Positions 15,642-25,564 of a stretch of 64,000 bases of DNA are shown in pieces. The position numbers were made by a program, and so were the translations under genes. Each line of letters opens with the position of its first letter. The stretch's first letter is position 1. The notes below the pieces were generated by a model, which saw only the letters and a program-made list of their open reading frames with translations, was not told where the DNA came from and searched no databases. This DNA is from Mycobacterium sp. SM1 (lineage in GTDB: Bacteria > Actinomycetota > Actinomycetes > Mycobacteriales > Mycobacteriaceae), in assembly GCF_018361265.1 (NCBI RefSeq), contig NZ_JAFLNH010000001.1, forward strand, positions 1,922,001-1,986,000, written 5' to 3'.

Positions 15642-17036
15642 TCAGAAGTTGATCATATGGCCGAGCAGACCATGAAAGCACTCCTGCAGCGCCTCCGACA
15701 TGGTCGGGTGGGTATGCACGTTGCGCGCCAGCTCGTTTGCCGTCAGATCCCACTTCTGCGCCAGCGTGAGCTCCGGCAGCAGCTCGGAAACGTCGTGACC
15801 GATCAGGTGACCACCCAGCAATTCACTGTGGGTGGCGTCGCCCACCAGCTTGACGAAACCACTGGGGTCACCCATGCCGTGCGCCTTGGCGTTGGCCGTC
15901 AACGGGAACTTGGCGACCTTCACGTCGTAGCCTTCGTCTCGGGCCTGCTGTTCGGTGAGCCCGAAGCTGGCGACCTGCGGCTGGCAGAACGTCGCGCGGG
16001 GCATCATTCGGTAGTCGCCGAGCGGTAGTGTCTCTGCGCCGGCAATGGTTTCGGCAGCCACCACGCCCTGCGCCTCGGCGACGTGGGCGAGCTGGCACAA
16101 ACCGGTGACATCACCGATCGCATAGATGTGGCTGACGTTGGTGCGCATGTACTCGTCGACGCCGATCCCGCCGCGCTCGTCTAGCCGCACCCCGGCAGCC
16201 TGCAGGCCGTAGCCGTCGACGTTGGGCGCGAAACCAATTGCCTGCAGCACTTTGTCGGCCTTGAGCTCGTCGGTTCGGCCGTCCGTGCTGACCCGCACCG
16301 TCACTTGCGAACCATTGTCGCTGATGCCTTCCACCTTGGTCCCGGTGAGCATTTTGACGCCCAGCTTCTTGAACTGCTTCTCGATCTCCCGGGAGACCTC
16401 GGCGTCCTCGATGGGCAGCGCCCGGGGCATAAACTCCACAATGGTGACATCGACGCCGTAGTTGGTCAGCACGTAGCCGAATTCCATGCCGATGGCGCCG
16501 GCGCCGGCGATGATGATCGATCCGGGCAGCTCCCGGGACAAGATCAGCTCTTCGTAGGTGAGGACGTTCTGCGACACGGAGGTGCCCGGCACCAGCCGGG
16601 CGCTGCTGCCGGTGGCGATGATGGCGTTGTCGAAGGTGACGGTGTCGGTGCCGCCGCCATTGAGGTCCACCGAGAGGGTATGCGGGTCGCTGAACCGGCC
16701 GTATCCGTGGATCTCGGTGATCTTGTTCTTCTTCATCAGGAAGTGCACGCCGGCGACGCGGCCCTCGGCCACCTTGCGGCTGCGGTCGTAGGCGACGCCG
16801 TAGTCGAAGGTAGCCTGACCGCTGATCCCGAACGTCGCGGCCTGCTTGGTGAAGATATGCACGAGCTCGGCGTTGCGCAGCAGCGCCTTGGAGGGGATGC
16901 AGCCGACGTTGAGGCAGACGCCGCCCCAATATTTGGGCTCGACGACTGCGGTGTTCAGCCCGAGCTGGGCGGCCCGAATGGCCGCGACGTACCCGCCGGG
17001 GCCGGCTCCGAGGACGACGACGTCATAATGAGTCAC
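15642..17036 (-). CDS. lpdC: dihydrolipoamide dehydrogenase
   Basis: A 464-residue FAD enzyme, the same size as LpdC of M. tuberculosis. It reoxidises dihydrolipoamide in the pyruvate and branched-chain keto-acid dehydrogenase complexes and in the peroxidase system with DlaT and AhpC/D (known for M. tuberculosis). Motifs: [18 protein letters not shown] (FAD), the redox disulfide in [33 protein letters not shown] (NAD), YAIGDVTG, and the C-terminal His-Glu pair in [12 protein letters not shown]. It starts with a GTG at 17036; the longer frame to 17177 is not family sequence. It precedes the Rv0463-like gene. Confidence 0.96.
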   Translation of the reverse strand: MTHYDVVVLGAGPGGYVAAIRAAQLGLNTAVVEPKYWGGVCLNVGCIPSKALLRNAELVHIFTKQAATFGISGQATFDYGVAYDRSRKVAEGRVAGVHFLMKKNKITEIHGYGRFSDPHTLSVDLNGGGTDTVTFDNAIIATGSSARLVPGTSVSQNVLTYEELILSRELPGSIIIAGAGAIGMEFGYVLTNYGVDVTIVEFMPRALPIEDAEVSREIEKQFKKLGVKMLTGTKVEGISDNGSQVTVRVSTDGRTDELKADKVLQAIGFAPNVDGYGLQAAGVRLDERGGIGVDEYMRTNVSHIYAIGDVTGLCQLAHVAEAQGVVAAETIAGAETLPLGDYRMMPRATFCQPQVASFGLTEQQARDEGYDVKVAKFPLTANAKAHGMGDPSGFVKLVGDATHSELLGGHLIGHDVSELLPELTLAQKWDLTANELARNVHTHPTMSEALQECFHGLLGHMINF

Positions 17037-17139
17037 GGCCCCTACCCTAATGGGCGCCGGCAATCGGGAGCCAAGGTCGTGATCTCGGCCCGATCGCAGC
17101 CGTAGCTGCTGTCTCGCGAAAAAACACCGCCAACGCCGC

Positions 17140-17739
17140 TCAGGAGGGAATGACTCCCACCAGGCAGTGGGAAACATGGCGGCAGAAGTAGTAGCCGTAA
17201 AGCGGAGCCGCTGCGGCGACCGACGCGAACACCGCCGACATCAGCGCGATGGCCAGCGCCGCGAGCAGCGGCCTGTCGGGCACCATCGCCAGCATCAGGC
17301 CCGTGACTGTGCAGACCACGACGTAGGCCAGCACGGCGAACACGGCCGGCCTCTTGTCGATCGAGTGGTACCACCAGTAGAACAAGCAAAGCCCGATCAC
17401 GGCCGCCGCGATCCACACGCCGGCGAGCACCAGAACCAATTTCCACCACTTCAAGTAGTGGTAGCGGCCGGGTACAACGACCGGCTGCGCCGGCAGCGGA
17501 ATCGGCCCGGACGGAAATCTCGGCGACATTGGCGCGCTGGGCGTCCACTGCTCCTGCGGGGTGATGGCGGGCGTCCCGGCGGGCTCGGGCTTTTGATGCT
17601 TGGGACGCGGCGGTTCCCCCCGGGCAGGCGGCGTCGCTGGCTGCCCGCCGTCCGGTGGCACGGGTGGTTGCGGCCATGCACCGGTGTCGAAGGCCGGGGT
17701 GTAGGGCTCGGTTTTCGGCAGCGACTCCTCGTCAGGCAC
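17140..17739 (-). CDS. membrane protein with proline-rich N-terminus (Rv0461-like)
   Basis: About 199 residues. The first 90 or so are proline-rich and disordered. They are followed by three membrane helices ([39 protein letters not shown] and [20 protein letters not shown]) and a short Cys/His-containing tail ([14 protein letters not shown]). The GTG at 17739 overlaps the stop of the upstream gene by 8 bases, arguing for translational coupling; an open frame to 17787 exists. It resembles Rv0461, upstream of lpdC in M. tuberculosis. Function is unknown. Confidence 0.78.
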   Translation of the reverse strand: MPDEESLPKTEPYTPAFDTGAWPQPPVPPDGGQPATPPARGEPPRPKHQKPEPAGTPAITPQEQWTPSAPMSPRFPSGPIPLPAQPVVVPGRYHYLKWWKLVLVLAGVWIAAAVIGLCLFYWWYHSIDKRPAVFAVLAYVVVCTVTGLMLAMVPDRPLLAALAIALMSAVFASVAAAAPLYGYYFCRHVSHCLVGVIPS

Positions 17740-18010
17740 CGCACACCGCCTGGATCGTGACGAGCACACCAAACCACCCGGGCGCAACAGCCAGCGCGAA
17801 TGCCCCCAGCGCGGTGATCCACCGGCGCCGGGAAAACAGGATCAACAGCAGCCCGACGCCCACCGGCACACCGGCTACCAGCGCGATAACGGCATCCGGC
17901 CGCACCCGCGCCGGCACCAGCACGGTGGCCGCGCTTCCGGCTACCCACCCGGCCGCAAGGCCGACCACCATTGCGGCGCTAAGCAACCAAGAACGGGGCA
18001 GCGGGATCAC
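17732..18010 (-). CDS. small hydrophobic membrane protein (Rv0460-like)
   Basis: A 92-residue protein with about three membrane segments (LLSAAMVVGLAAGWVAGSAA, AVIALVAGVPVGVGLLLILF and ITALGAFALAVAPGWFGVLV) and an RRR loop. The GTG at 18010 is the chosen start; the in-frame ATG at residue 14 would give a 79-residue protein, the length I recall for Rv0460. It overlaps the next gene by 8 bases and is divergent from the S9 peptidase gene. Function is unknown. Confidence 0.75.
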   Translation of the reverse strand: MIPLPRSWLLSAAMVVGLAAGWVAGSAATVLVPARVRPDAVIALVAGVPVGVGLLLILFSRRRWITALGAFALAVAPGWFGVLVTIQAVCGA

Positions 18011-18141
18011 GGTGTTCGACCTTACTGCTGCTTTCGGGGATCAGCGCGGCACCGCTGCGGCGTGCCCCCGGCGGCTGGGCCGGGGCCGGCCGCGCGGGAA
18101 CCGGCCGCACCCGCAACAGCCGCTGCGGCGACAATGGGCTC

Positions 18142-20190
18142 ATGCCCGGTGACGCAGCTGAGGACCCCTATCTGTGGCTCGAGGACATCACCGGCGAGGA
18201 GGCGCTGGATTGGGTGCGTGCGCACAACGCGCGGACGGTGGCCGAGTTCTGCGACGGCGGCGCCGACGAGTTCGAGCGGATGCGCGCCGAGGCGCTGGAG
18301 GTGCTCGACACCGACGCCCGCATCCCCTATGTCCGCCGCCGCGGCGAGTTCCTCTACAACTTCTGGCGTGACGCCACCCATCCTCGCGGGCTGTGGCGGC
18401 GCACCACCCTGGACAGTTACCGCCGCGACGTTCCGGACTGGGCGGTGCTCATCGACGTCGACGCGCTCGCGAGGGCCGACGGCGAGAACTGGGTGTGGGC
18501 CGGAGCCAGCGTCATCGAACCCGAGTACACCCGCGCGCTGATCGGCCTGTCCCGCGGCGGATCGGATGCCGCTGTGGTACGCGAATTCGACATGCTGACA
18601 GGCCAATTCGTTCCCGAGGGGTTCGTGTTGCCGGAAGCCAAGACCCGCATCAGCTGGGCCGATCCCGACACCGTGCTGGTGGGCACCGATTTCGGCGACG
18701 GCTCGCTGACCGACTCCGGGTACCCGCGGATAGTCAAGCGATGGCGACGCGGTCAGCCACTGGCCAGCGCCGAGACAGTGTTTGAAGGGGCAGCGAGCGA
18801 CGTCGTGGTGGCGGCGTCGGTGGATCGCACACCCGGCTTCGAACGCACCCTGATCCGCCGCGCCCTGGACTTCTTCAACGACGAGGTTTACCAGTTACGC
18901 GGCCCCGAACTGATCCGCCTCGACGCCCCCACCGACGCCACGGTGTCGGTGCATCGGCAGTGGCTGCTGATCGAGCTGCGCACCGACTGGCTCACCGGTT
19001 CCGCCCGCTATCCGGCGGGTTCGCTGCTGGCGGCTAACTACGACGAGTTTCTTTCCGGTACCGCACAGTTGACGGTGGTGTTCGAACCCGACGAGCACAC
19101 CTGCCTGCATCAGTACGCGTGGACTCGTGACCGGCTGATCATTGTCACGCTGGCCGATGTGGCCAGCCGCGTCGAGATCGTCACGCCCGGCGGCTGGGAC
19201 CGCAGAGCCGTCTCGGACATCCCGGCGGCGACCAACACGGTGATCGCCGCCGCCGACGACACCGGCGACGAGTTTTTTCTCGACAGCAGTGGCTTTGATA
19301 CACCATCATGTTTGCTGCGCGGCGCGGGGGATGGGCCGCTGGAACCCGTCAAGTCCGCCCCGGAGTTCTTCGACAGCGAAAATCTCTATGTTGCGCAGTA
19401 TTTCGCTACGTCCATGGACGGCACGGCGATCCCGTATTTCGTGGTGCGGCCCCGTGACGCGATCGGACCCGGCCCCACGCTGCTGGACGGCTACGGCGGG
19501 TTCGAGGTAGCCCGCACGCCGGGGTATGACGGCGTGCTGGGCCGGCTGTGGCTGGGCCGCGGCGGCACCTATGCGTTGGCCAATATCCGGGGCGGCGGTG
19601 AGTACGGGCCGCGCTGGCATACCCAGGCGATGCGTGCGGGCCGGCACAAGGTTGCCGAAGACTTCGCCGCGGTGGCAGCCGATTTGGTGGACCGCGGCAT
19701 CACGACCGTGGAACAGCTCGGAGCACAGGGCGCCAGCAACGGTGGGCTGCTGATGGGTATCATGCTGACCAAATACCCCCAGCTGTTCGGGGCGCTGGTG
19801 TGCCACGTGCCGCTGCTGGATATGCGCCGCTTCCATCTGCTGTCGGCGGGGGCGTCGTGGGTGGCCGAATACGGCGATCCGGACAATCCGGCCGATTGGG
19901 CATTCATCGCCGAGTACTCGCCGTATCAGAACGTTTCCGCGGATCGCCACTACCCCCCGGTGCTGATCACCACCTCCACCCGAGATGATCGGGTGCATCC
20001 GGGGCATGCCCGCAAAATGACGGCCGCCCTGCACGCCGCGGGGCATCGGGTGTGGTACTACGAGAACATCGAAGGCGGGCATGCCGGCGCCGCGGACAAT
20101 GCGCAGATCGCCTTTAAATCGGCGCTGAGCTTTCGGTTTTTGTGGCGCATGCTGACCGTTTCGCGGGCCGGCACGGTCGCACCGGGCTAA
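18142..20190 (+). CDS. prolyl oligopeptidase family serine peptidase (Rv0457c-like)
   Basis: A 682-residue S9A-type enzyme with an N-terminal beta-propeller region (YLWLEDITGEEALDWVRAHN, then repeated beta segments) and a C-terminal alpha/beta hydrolase domain. The catalytic triad is visible: Ser about 532 in GAQGASNGGLLMG, Asp about 615 in TSTRDDRVHPGH, and His about 646 in NIEGGHAGAADN. It cleaves short peptides after proline or related residues. No signal peptide is seen, so it is probably cytoplasmic. It is divergent from the Rv0460-like gene, as in M. tuberculosis. The 3' side runs into short GGTCTAAGGCGG repeats before the IS607-type element. Confidence 0.93.
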   Translation: MPGDAAEDPYLWLEDITGEEALDWVRAHNARTVAEFCDGGADEFERMRAEALEVLDTDARIPYVRRRGEFLYNFWRDATHPRGLWRRTTLDSYRRDVPDWAVLIDVDALARADGENWVWAGASVIEPEYTRALIGLSRGGSDAAVVREFDMLTGQFVPEGFVLPEAKTRISWADPDTVLVGTDFGDGSLTDSGYPRIVKRWRRGQPLASAETVFEGAASDVVVAASVDRTPGFERTLIRRALDFFNDEVYQLRGPELIRLDAPTDATVSVHRQWLLIELRTDWLTGSARYPAGSLLAANYDEFLSGTAQLTVVFEPDEHTCLHQYAWTRDRLIIVTLADVASRVEIVTPGGWDRRAVSDIPAATNTVIAAADDTGDEFFLDSSGFDTPSCLLRGAGDGPLEPVKSAPEFFDSENLYVAQYFATSMDGTAIPYFVVRPRDAIGPGPTLLDGYGGFEVARTPGYDGVLGRLWLGRGGTYALANIRGGGEYGPRWHTQAMRAGRHKVAEDFAAVAADLVDRGITTVEQLGAQGASNGGLLMGIMLTKYPQLFGALVCHVPLLDMRRFHLLSAGASWVAEYGDPDNPADWAFIAEYSPYQNVSADRHYPPVLITTSTRDDRVHPGHARKMTAALHAAGHRVWYYENIEGGHAGAADNAQIAFKSALSFRFLWRMLTVSRAGTVAPG

Positions 20191-20280
20191 ACCCGGCTAA
20201 AGCGGTCTAAGGCGGCGGTCTAAGGCGGCGGTCTAAGGCGGGCTAAACCGGCCTAAACCGCTCTTAGCCCCTCTTAGCCC
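20187..20280. repeat. short degenerate repeats of the CTAAA/CTAAG-CCGG type flanking the IS607-like element
   Basis: After the peptidase stop the sequence repeats a motif of roughly 8-13 bases: GGCTAAA, GGTCTAAGGCGGC (twice), CGGCTAAAC-like GGGCTAAACCGGCCTAAACCG, then CTCTTAGCCC twice. Related units (GGTTAAGCC, CCTAAACCCGG, GGGCTAAACCC) resume right after the element at 22611-22660. This suggests that the element was inserted into a pre-existing repeat patch between the peptidase and mmpL genes. The last units may form weak terminator hairpins. Confidence 0.65.
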
Positions 20281-20344
20281 GGGGTTGCGAACTGTTGCGT
20301 GTTGAGTGTAGTTAAGTGTGCGTAAGTGTGTTTGAATTGGTGTT

Positions 20345-20929
20345 GTGAATCTGGCGGATTGGGCCGAATCGGTTGGGGTGAACCGGCATACGGCTTATCG
20401 CTGGTTTCGGGAGGGAACGCTGCCAGTGCCCGCGGAGCGGGTGGGCCGGCTGATTCTGGTGCGCGCGACGCCGGCCGGCGGCGGCGCGGCGGACAGTGTG
20501 ATGATCTATGCCCGGGTGTCCAGCCATGATCAGCGCGCCGATTTGGATCGCCAGGCGGCCCGGTTGACGGCGTGGGTGACCGAGCGGGATCTGACGGTGG
20601 GGCAGGTCGTTACCGAGGTCGGGTCGGGGCTGACCGGCAAACGCCCGAAGCTGCGCCGGATCTTGTCGGACCCGGATGCGAAGGTCATTGTTGTGGAGCA
20701 TCGCGACCGGTTGGCCCGCTTGGGGGTGAAGCATCTGGAGGCGGCGTTGGCTGCGCAGGGCCGCCGGATCGCGGTGGCCGATCCCGGGGAGACCACCGAT
20801 GATCTGGTGCGCGACATGATCGAGGCCCTCACGTCGATGTGCGCCCGGCTGTGTGGGCGGCGCGGGGCACGGAACCGGGCGATGCGCGCGCTGACGGCCG
20901 CTAAACAGGGACCGGGCCGGGCGGCATGA
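20345..20929 (+). CDS. tnpA: IS607-type serine recombinase (TnpA), element 1
   Basis: A 194-residue recombinase. An N-terminal MerR-like helix-turn-helix (MNLADWAESVGVNRHTAYRW) is followed by the resolvase catalytic domain with nucleophile Ser in MIYARVSSHDQRADLDRQ, then VVEHRDRLARLG and the C-terminal TSMCARLCGRRGARNRA. This domain order (DNA-binding domain first) is typical of IS607 TnpA. It starts with a GTG at 20345 and overlaps tnpB by 4 bases. The reading frame is intact. By family it catalyses transposition through a circular intermediate. Confidence 0.92.
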   Translation: MNLADWAESVGVNRHTAYRWFREGTLPVPAERVGRLILVRATPAGGGAADSVMIYARVSSHDQRADLDRQAARLTAWVTERDLTVGQVVTEVGSGLTGKRPKLRRILSDPDAKVIVVEHRDRLARLGVKHLEAALAAQGRRIAVADPGETTDDLVRDMIEALTSMCARLCGRRGARNRAMRALTAAKQGPGRAA

Positions 20930-22578
20930 TCGTCGGGATGCGCACCCGGGCGCAGGCCGCGAAGGTGGCCGCGGCCACCGGCGGGGCGCATCTGGCGGGC
21001 AAGCCGAAACCCGATGGGACGCCGACGTGGTCCCGGTATGTCGATATCGGCGCAGACTTTCAGGCGCACCGGGCGGCGGTGGAGTCGGTGTCGGTGTTGT
21101 TCGACCTGTATGACGGCGACGCCGAGGGCTGCGCCCAGACGGGTTCGCCCGGTGCGCTGTTGCCCACCGGGTGGACGGTGACAGCAGCCAAGTTTGAGGT
21201 CGAATGGCCCATAGAGCCGGATCGGGCCGGGTTGGTGCGCTCGCATTTCGGCGCGCGGCGCAAGGCGTTCAACTGGGGCCTGGCCCAAGTGAAAGCCGAC
21301 CTGGACGCCAAAGCTGCCGATCCAGGCCACGAGCCGGTGGGCTGGGACCTGGGTTCGCTGCGGTGGGCGTGGAACCGCGCCAAAGACATGGTCGCGCCGT
21401 GGTGGGCCGAGAATTCCAAAGAGGCCTACTCCTCAGGGCTGGCCGATCTGGCGCGGGCGCTGCAGAACTGGTCGGCCAGCCGCAACGGCACACGGCGAGG
21501 TCGCCGTGTGGGCTTTCCGCGTTTCAAATCCGCGCGCCGCGACGCCGGCAGAGTACGTTTCACCACCGAAACCATGCGAGTCGAGGACGATCGGCGCACC
21601 ATCACCGTGCCGGTGATCGGGCCGCTGCGATCCAAGGAGAACACCCGCCGGGTGCAACGTCATGTCGCTTCCGGGCGGGCCCGCATTCTGAGCGTGACGC
21701 TGTCGCAGCGGTGGGGCCGGTTGTTCGTCTCGATCGGCTACGCGCTGCGCACACCGGCCACCGCGCCCACGGTGGCCTCGCCGACCGTGGTCGCCGGCAT
21801 CGACCTCGGGGTGCGCGCTTTGGCCACCGTCGCCACCCTCGACACCGCCACCGGCGAGCAGACCATTACCGAGTATCCGAATCCGGTCCCGCTGAAAGCC
21901 ACCCTGGCGGCGCGGCGGCGGGCCGGGCGTGAACTTTCCCGCCGCATCCCCGGATCGCGCGGCCACCGGGCAGCGAAAGCCAAGCTGACCCGCCTGGATC
22001 GCCGGTGCGTGCACCTGCGGCGGCAAGCCGCCCATCGGCTCACCACCGAGCTGGCCGGCGGCTATGGCCACATCGTGATCGAAGACCTCGACGTGGCCGC
22101 CATGAAACGCGGCATGGGACGACGCGCCTACCGGCGCGCCGTCTGCGATGCGGCGATGGGTTCGATCAGGCCGATGCTGGCCTACAAAACCGCCCGCCAC
22201 GGCGCGGTGCTCACGGTGGCGGATCGCTGGTTCCCATCCAGCCAGATCCATCACGGCTGCGCCCAACCCGACGGCACCGCGTGCCGGCTGATCGGCAAAG
22301 GGCGCATCGACAAGCTGCTGGTGTGTCCGCGCACCGGCGACATCGTCGACCGTGATCGCAACGCCGCGCTTAATCTCCGTGACTGGCCGGATCACGCCAG
22401 TTGTGGTCCAGTCGGGACCACGGCCCCACCGGTACCCGGGCCAACCGCATCGGTTGGCACAGGCCATGGCGCGGACACCGGAACATCCGGTGCCGGCGGA
22501 GCATCCGTAAGACCCCGCCCACGCGGGGCCGGATGCGGAGAGGCCAAAACCCAAACCCCGCAAGGGGACGCCGCATGA
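20926..22578 (+). CDS. tnpB: TnpB RNA-guided nuclease, element 1, with degenerate zinc finger and extended N terminus
   Basis: A 550-residue TnpB. RuvC residues are present: Asp in VVAGIDLGVRALATV, Glu in HIVIEDLDVAAMKRG and Asp in DIVDRDRNAALNL. The zinc-ribbon region between the last two is unusual: HHGCAQPDGTACRL and LLVCPRTGD keep single Cys residues where CxxC pairs are normal. There is an N-terminal extension of roughly 85 residues compared with element 2. A Gly/Pro/Thr-rich C-terminal tail (about 60 residues) is encoded by hairpin-forming DNA that is probably also the omega-RNA. Whether the protein is still an active guide-directed nuclease is uncertain. Confidence 0.88.
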   Translation: MIVGMRTRAQAAKVAAATGGAHLAGKPKPDGTPTWSRYVDIGADFQAHRAAVESVSVLFDLYDGDAEGCAQTGSPGALLPTGWTVTAAKFEVEWPIEPDRAGLVRSHFGARRKAFNWGLAQVKADLDAKAADPGHEPVGWDLGSLRWAWNRAKDMVAPWWAENSKEAYSSGLADLARALQNWSASRNGTRRGRRVGFPRFKSARRDAGRVRFTTETMRVEDDRRTITVPVIGPLRSKENTRRVQRHVASGRARILSVTLSQRWGRLFVSIGYALRTPATAPTVASPTVVAGIDLGVRALATVATLDTATGEQTITEYPNPVPLKATLAARRRAGRELSRRIPGSRGHRAAKAKLTRLDRRCVHLRRQAAHRLTTELAGGYGHIVIEDLDVAAMKRGMGRRAYRRAVCDAAMGSIRPMLAYKTARHGAVLTVADRWFPSSQIHHGCAQPDGTACRLIGKGRIDKLLVCPRTGDIVDRDRNAALNLRDWPDHASCGPVGTTAPPVPGPTASVGTGHGADTGTSGAGGASVRPRPRGAGCGEAKTQTPQGDAA

Positions 22579-22610
22579 GCGTGCAACTCAAACACACTCA
22601 ACGGCAACGG
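22400..22610 (+). ncRNA. candidate TnpB guide (omega/re) RNA at the 3' end of element 1
   Basis: Five consecutive hairpins can be drawn in the 3' end of tnpB and the element end. The stems are GTGGTCC/GGACCAC (22403-22421), CCAACC/GGTTGG (22441-22457), CACCGG/CCGGTG (22476-22492), and GCATCCG/CGGATGC enclosing CCCCGC/GCGGGG (22501-22536). The fifth is CCCC-GCAA-GGGG (22556-22567). TnpB guide RNAs are known to overlap the 3' end of tnpB and to end at the right end of the element with the guide in the flank. No direct evidence of transcription. Confidence 0.65.
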
Positions 22611-22654
22611 TTAAGCCTGGGTTAAGCCGATCCTAAACCCGGCCTGAACCTGGG

Positions 22655-25564
22655 CTAAACCCGTCCCGGGTTCGCTTGGGCAAACTCGTAGCTTGCGGGC
22701 GCTACCGCAGCCACCCGCGGGCGGGCGGGCCGGGTGCGCACGCGCTCCGGCCACCAGAACCAGCGGCCGAGCAGGGCGGCGACGGACGGCGTCATAAACG
22801 AGCGCACCACCAAGGTGTCGAACAGCAGGCCCATCCCGATGGTGGTGCCGACCTGGCCGATGACGCGCAGATCGCTGACCACCATGGCCATCATGGTGAA
22901 CGCGAACACCAGGCCCGCCGAGGTGACCACCGACCCGCTGCCGCCCATCGCGCGGATGATGCCGGTTTTCAGCCCGGCGTGGATCTCCTCTTTGAATCGC
23001 GCCACCAGCAGCAGGTTGTAGTCCGAGCCGACAGCCAACAAGATGATGACCGACATCGCCAGCACCATCCAGTGCACGTCGAGCCCGACGAGGTGCTGCC
23101 AGATCAGTACCGACAGGCCGAAAGCGCTTCCCAGCGAGAGCAACACGGTGCCGACGATGACGGCGGCAGCGATAACGCTGCGGGTGATCACCAGCATGAC
23201 GATGAAAATCAAACACAGCGCGGAGATTCCGGCGATGATCAGGTCGTACATGGCCCCGGTGGACATGTCTCGGTAGATGGGCGCGGTGCCACCGAGGTAT
23301 ATTTTGGAGCCTTCCAGCGGGGTCGCCTTGATGGCCTCGTGCACGGCGTGTTTCATCGGTTCGACGCGCGAGATGCCCTCGGGGGACGCGGGGTCGTCCT
23401 CGTGGAAAATGATCATCCGCACCGCGTGCCCGTCCGGTGACAGGAACATCTTGATACCGCGCTGGAAATCCGGGTTGGTGAAGGCTTCCGGAGGCAGGTA
23501 AAACGAGTCGTCGTTTTTCGCCTTGTCGAAAGCGTGGCCCATCGCCGACTGGTTTTCCATCATCGCCTTCATCTGGTTTTGCAAGCCGCCCATGGTTTGC
23601 TGCATGGTCAGCGTGTAGGTCCGCATCGTCTTCATGGTGGCGATCATCGGGGGCAGCAGCGTGAGCATCTGCGGCATCAGCGAATCCAGCCGATCCATGT
23701 CCGGTAGCAGATTCTGAAAGTCATCGGTCATCGTGTCGACACCGTCGACCGCGTCGAAGATCGACCGCAGCGCCCAGCAGATGGGAATGTCATAGCAGTG
23801 CTTTTCCCAGTAAAAGTAGCTGCGGATCGGCCGAAAGAAATCGTCGAAGTTGGCGATTTCATCCCTTAAGTCCTGGATGTCAGCGAACATGCCGTGCATC
23901 TTGGTGTCCATGCTGTGGGTGGTGGCGGCCATCTCGCGCATCAGGGCCAGCATTTTCTCCATCGTGTCGATCATTCGCTGCATGTCATCAGCCATCTTCA
24001 GCATGTCGTTCATGCGGTCGAGCATGTACTGCATGTTCAGTTGCTGGGTGGTGCCCTGCATGCTGATCGCAAATGGGATCGACGCGTGATCGATTGGGGT
24101 TCCCAGTGGCCGGGTGATGGCCTGCACGCGTCCGATGCCAGCCACCCGGAAGACCGCCTTGGCCACTTTGTCGATGACCAGGAAATCCGCCGGATTGCGC
24201 ATGTCGTGATCGGCTTCGAGGAGCAGCAAATCCGGGTTCATCCGGGCCTGGGAGAAGTGCCGGTCGGCGGCGGCGTATCCCAGGTTTGCGGGGATGTCGG
24301 CCGGCATATAGTCCCGGTTGTCGTAGCCGGGCCGGTAGCTGGGCAGCGTGATCAGGCCGACCAGCGCGACCGCCACCGTCGCGGCCAGCACCGGAAGCGG
24401 CCACCGCACGACCGCCGCACCGATTTTTCGCCATCCCCGGATGCGCATCGCCCGCTTGGGCTCCAGCAAGCCGAAACGGCTGGCCACCACCACGACGGCC
24501 GCCCCCAGCGTGAGGGCGGCGAAAACCACGACGAGCATGCCGATCGCCAGCGGGACGCCCAGGGTCTGGAAGTAGGGCAGCCGGGTGAAGCGCAAGCAGA
24601 AGGTCGCGCCGGCGATCGTCAGGCCCGAGCCGAGGATCACATGGCCCGTTCCGCGATACATCGTGTAAAACGCGGACTCCCGATCCTGGCCGAGCGTGCG
24701 GGCTTCCTGATAGCGGCCGAACAGAAAGATCGCGTAGTCCGTCGAGGCGGCGATGGCCAGCATCACCAGCAAGTTGGTGGCGAACGTGGAGAGCCCGATG
24801 ATCTTGTAGTAGCCCAGGAACGCCACCACGCCGCGCGCCGCCGCCAACTCCAGGAAGACCATCGCCATGACCAGGGCGACGGTGGCGACCGACCGGTAGA
24901 CGAACAGCAGCATGACGATGATCACCACAAAGGTGAGCCCGGTGATGAGCTTCAGGCTGCGATCGCCGGCGATACGCTGATCGGCCAGCAGCGGGGCCGC
25001 CCCGGTCACATAGGCTTTCACGCCCGGCGGCGCCGGGGTGGTGTTGACGATGTGTTGCACCGCCGCGACGGATTCGTTGGCCAGACTCTCCCCCTGATTG
25101 CCGGCCAGATACACCTGCACATAGGCCGCCTTGCCGTCGGGGCTCTGCGACCCCGCCGCGGTCAGTGGATCGCTCCAGAAGTCCTGGACGTTTTCGACAT
25201 GTTTGGTGTCCGCCCTGAACTGGGCCACCAACTTGTCGTAGAAGCGGTGTGCCGCGTCATCAAGCGGTTGCTGACCTTCCAGCACGATCATGGCCGAACT
25301 GTCGGATTTGAACTCGTGGAAGTCCTGCCCGACACGCTTCATCGCGATCATCGACGGCGCGTCCTGGGGGCTCATCGACACCGTGCGCATCTGGCCAACC
25401 ACGTCCAGCTGGGGGACGACGACGTTGAGCAGGGCCGTGACCGCCAGCCAGGCGAGGATGATCGGCACCGCCAGGCGGCGGATCCACCGCGGCAAGCGGG
25501 CCCGGACCGCTTCGATCGGCGCCGGGAGAACGTCGGTCGGCGCGTCGCTCGTCGTCGCCGTCAT
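22655..25564 (-). CDS. mmpL: MmpL4/MmpL5-type RND transporter
   Basis: A 969-residue mycobacterial membrane protein, large. Order: first membrane helix ([20 protein letters not shown]), a periplasmic domain, six helices ([20 protein letters not shown], with [17 protein letters not shown]), a second periplasmic domain containing a Met-rich coiled coil (about [18 protein letters not shown] onward) and [17 protein letters not shown]. The C-terminal helices contain [20 protein letters not shown]. The paired Asp-Tyr motifs are the proton relay of the family. MmpL4/MmpL5 with their MmpS partners export siderophores (known for M. tuberculosis); substrate here is inferred. It overlaps mmpS by 4 bases. 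Confidence 0.94.
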   Translation of the reverse strand: MTATTSDAPTDVLPAPIEAVRARLPRWIRRLAVPIILAWLAVTALLNVVVPQLDVVGQMRTVSMSPQDAPSMIAMKRVGQDFHEFKSDSSAMIVLEGQQPLDDAAHRFYDKLVAQFRADTKHVENVQDFWSDPLTAAGSQSPDGKAAYVQVYLAGNQGESLANESVAAVQHIVNTTPAPPGVKAYVTGAAPLLADQRIAGDRSLKLITGLTFVVIIVMLLFVYRSVATVALVMAMVFLELAAARGVVAFLGYYKIIGLSTFATNLLVMLAIAASTDYAIFLFGRYQEARTLGQDRESAFYTMYRGTGHVILGSGLTIAGATFCLRFTRLPYFQTLGVPLAIGMLVVVFAALTLGAAVVVVASRFGLLEPKRAMRIRGWRKIGAAVVRWPLPVLAATVAVALVGLITLPSYRPGYDNRDYMPADIPANLGYAAADRHFSQARMNPDLLLLEADHDMRNPADFLVIDKVAKAVFRVAGIGRVQAITRPLGTPIDHASIPFAISMQGTTQQLNMQYMLDRMNDMLKMADDMQRMIDTMEKMLALMREMAATTHSMDTKMHGMFADIQDLRDEIANFDDFFRPIRSYFYWEKHCYDIPICWALRSIFDAVDGVDTMTDDFQNLLPDMDRLDSLMPQMLTLLPPMIATMKTMRTYTLTMQQTMGGLQNQMKAMMENQSAMGHAFDKAKNDDSFYLPPEAFTNPDFQRGIKMFLSPDGHAVRMIIFHEDDPASPEGISRVEPMKHAVHEAIKATPLEGSKIYLGGTAPIYRDMSTGAMYDLIIAGISALCLIFIVMLVITRSVIAAAVIVGTVLLSLGSAFGLSVLIWQHLVGLDVHWMVLAMSVIILLAVGSDYNLLLVARFKEEIHAGLKTGIIRAMGGSGSVVTSAGLVFAFTMMAMVVSDLRVIGQVGTTIGMGLLFDTLVVRSFMTPSVAALLGRWFWWPERVRTRPARPRVAAVAPASYEFAQANPGRV

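Larger units (their letters stand above)
20281..22610 (+). mobile_element. IS607-type element 1 (serine recombinase + TnpB)
   Basis: Boundaries come from comparison with the second element. Both begin GGGGTTG..AACTGTTGCG (20281 here, 27382 there) and both end GCAACGG (22610 here, 29440 there). Subterminal inverted repeats pair TAAGTGTGTTTGAATTG (20323-20339) with CAACTCAAACACACTCA (22584-22600), 15 of 17 bases. Three direct decamers at 20301-20330 (GTTGAGTGTA, GTTAAGTGTG, CGTAAGTGTG) may be recombinase binding sites. IS607 elements make no target duplication, so none is expected. Confidence 0.85.
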
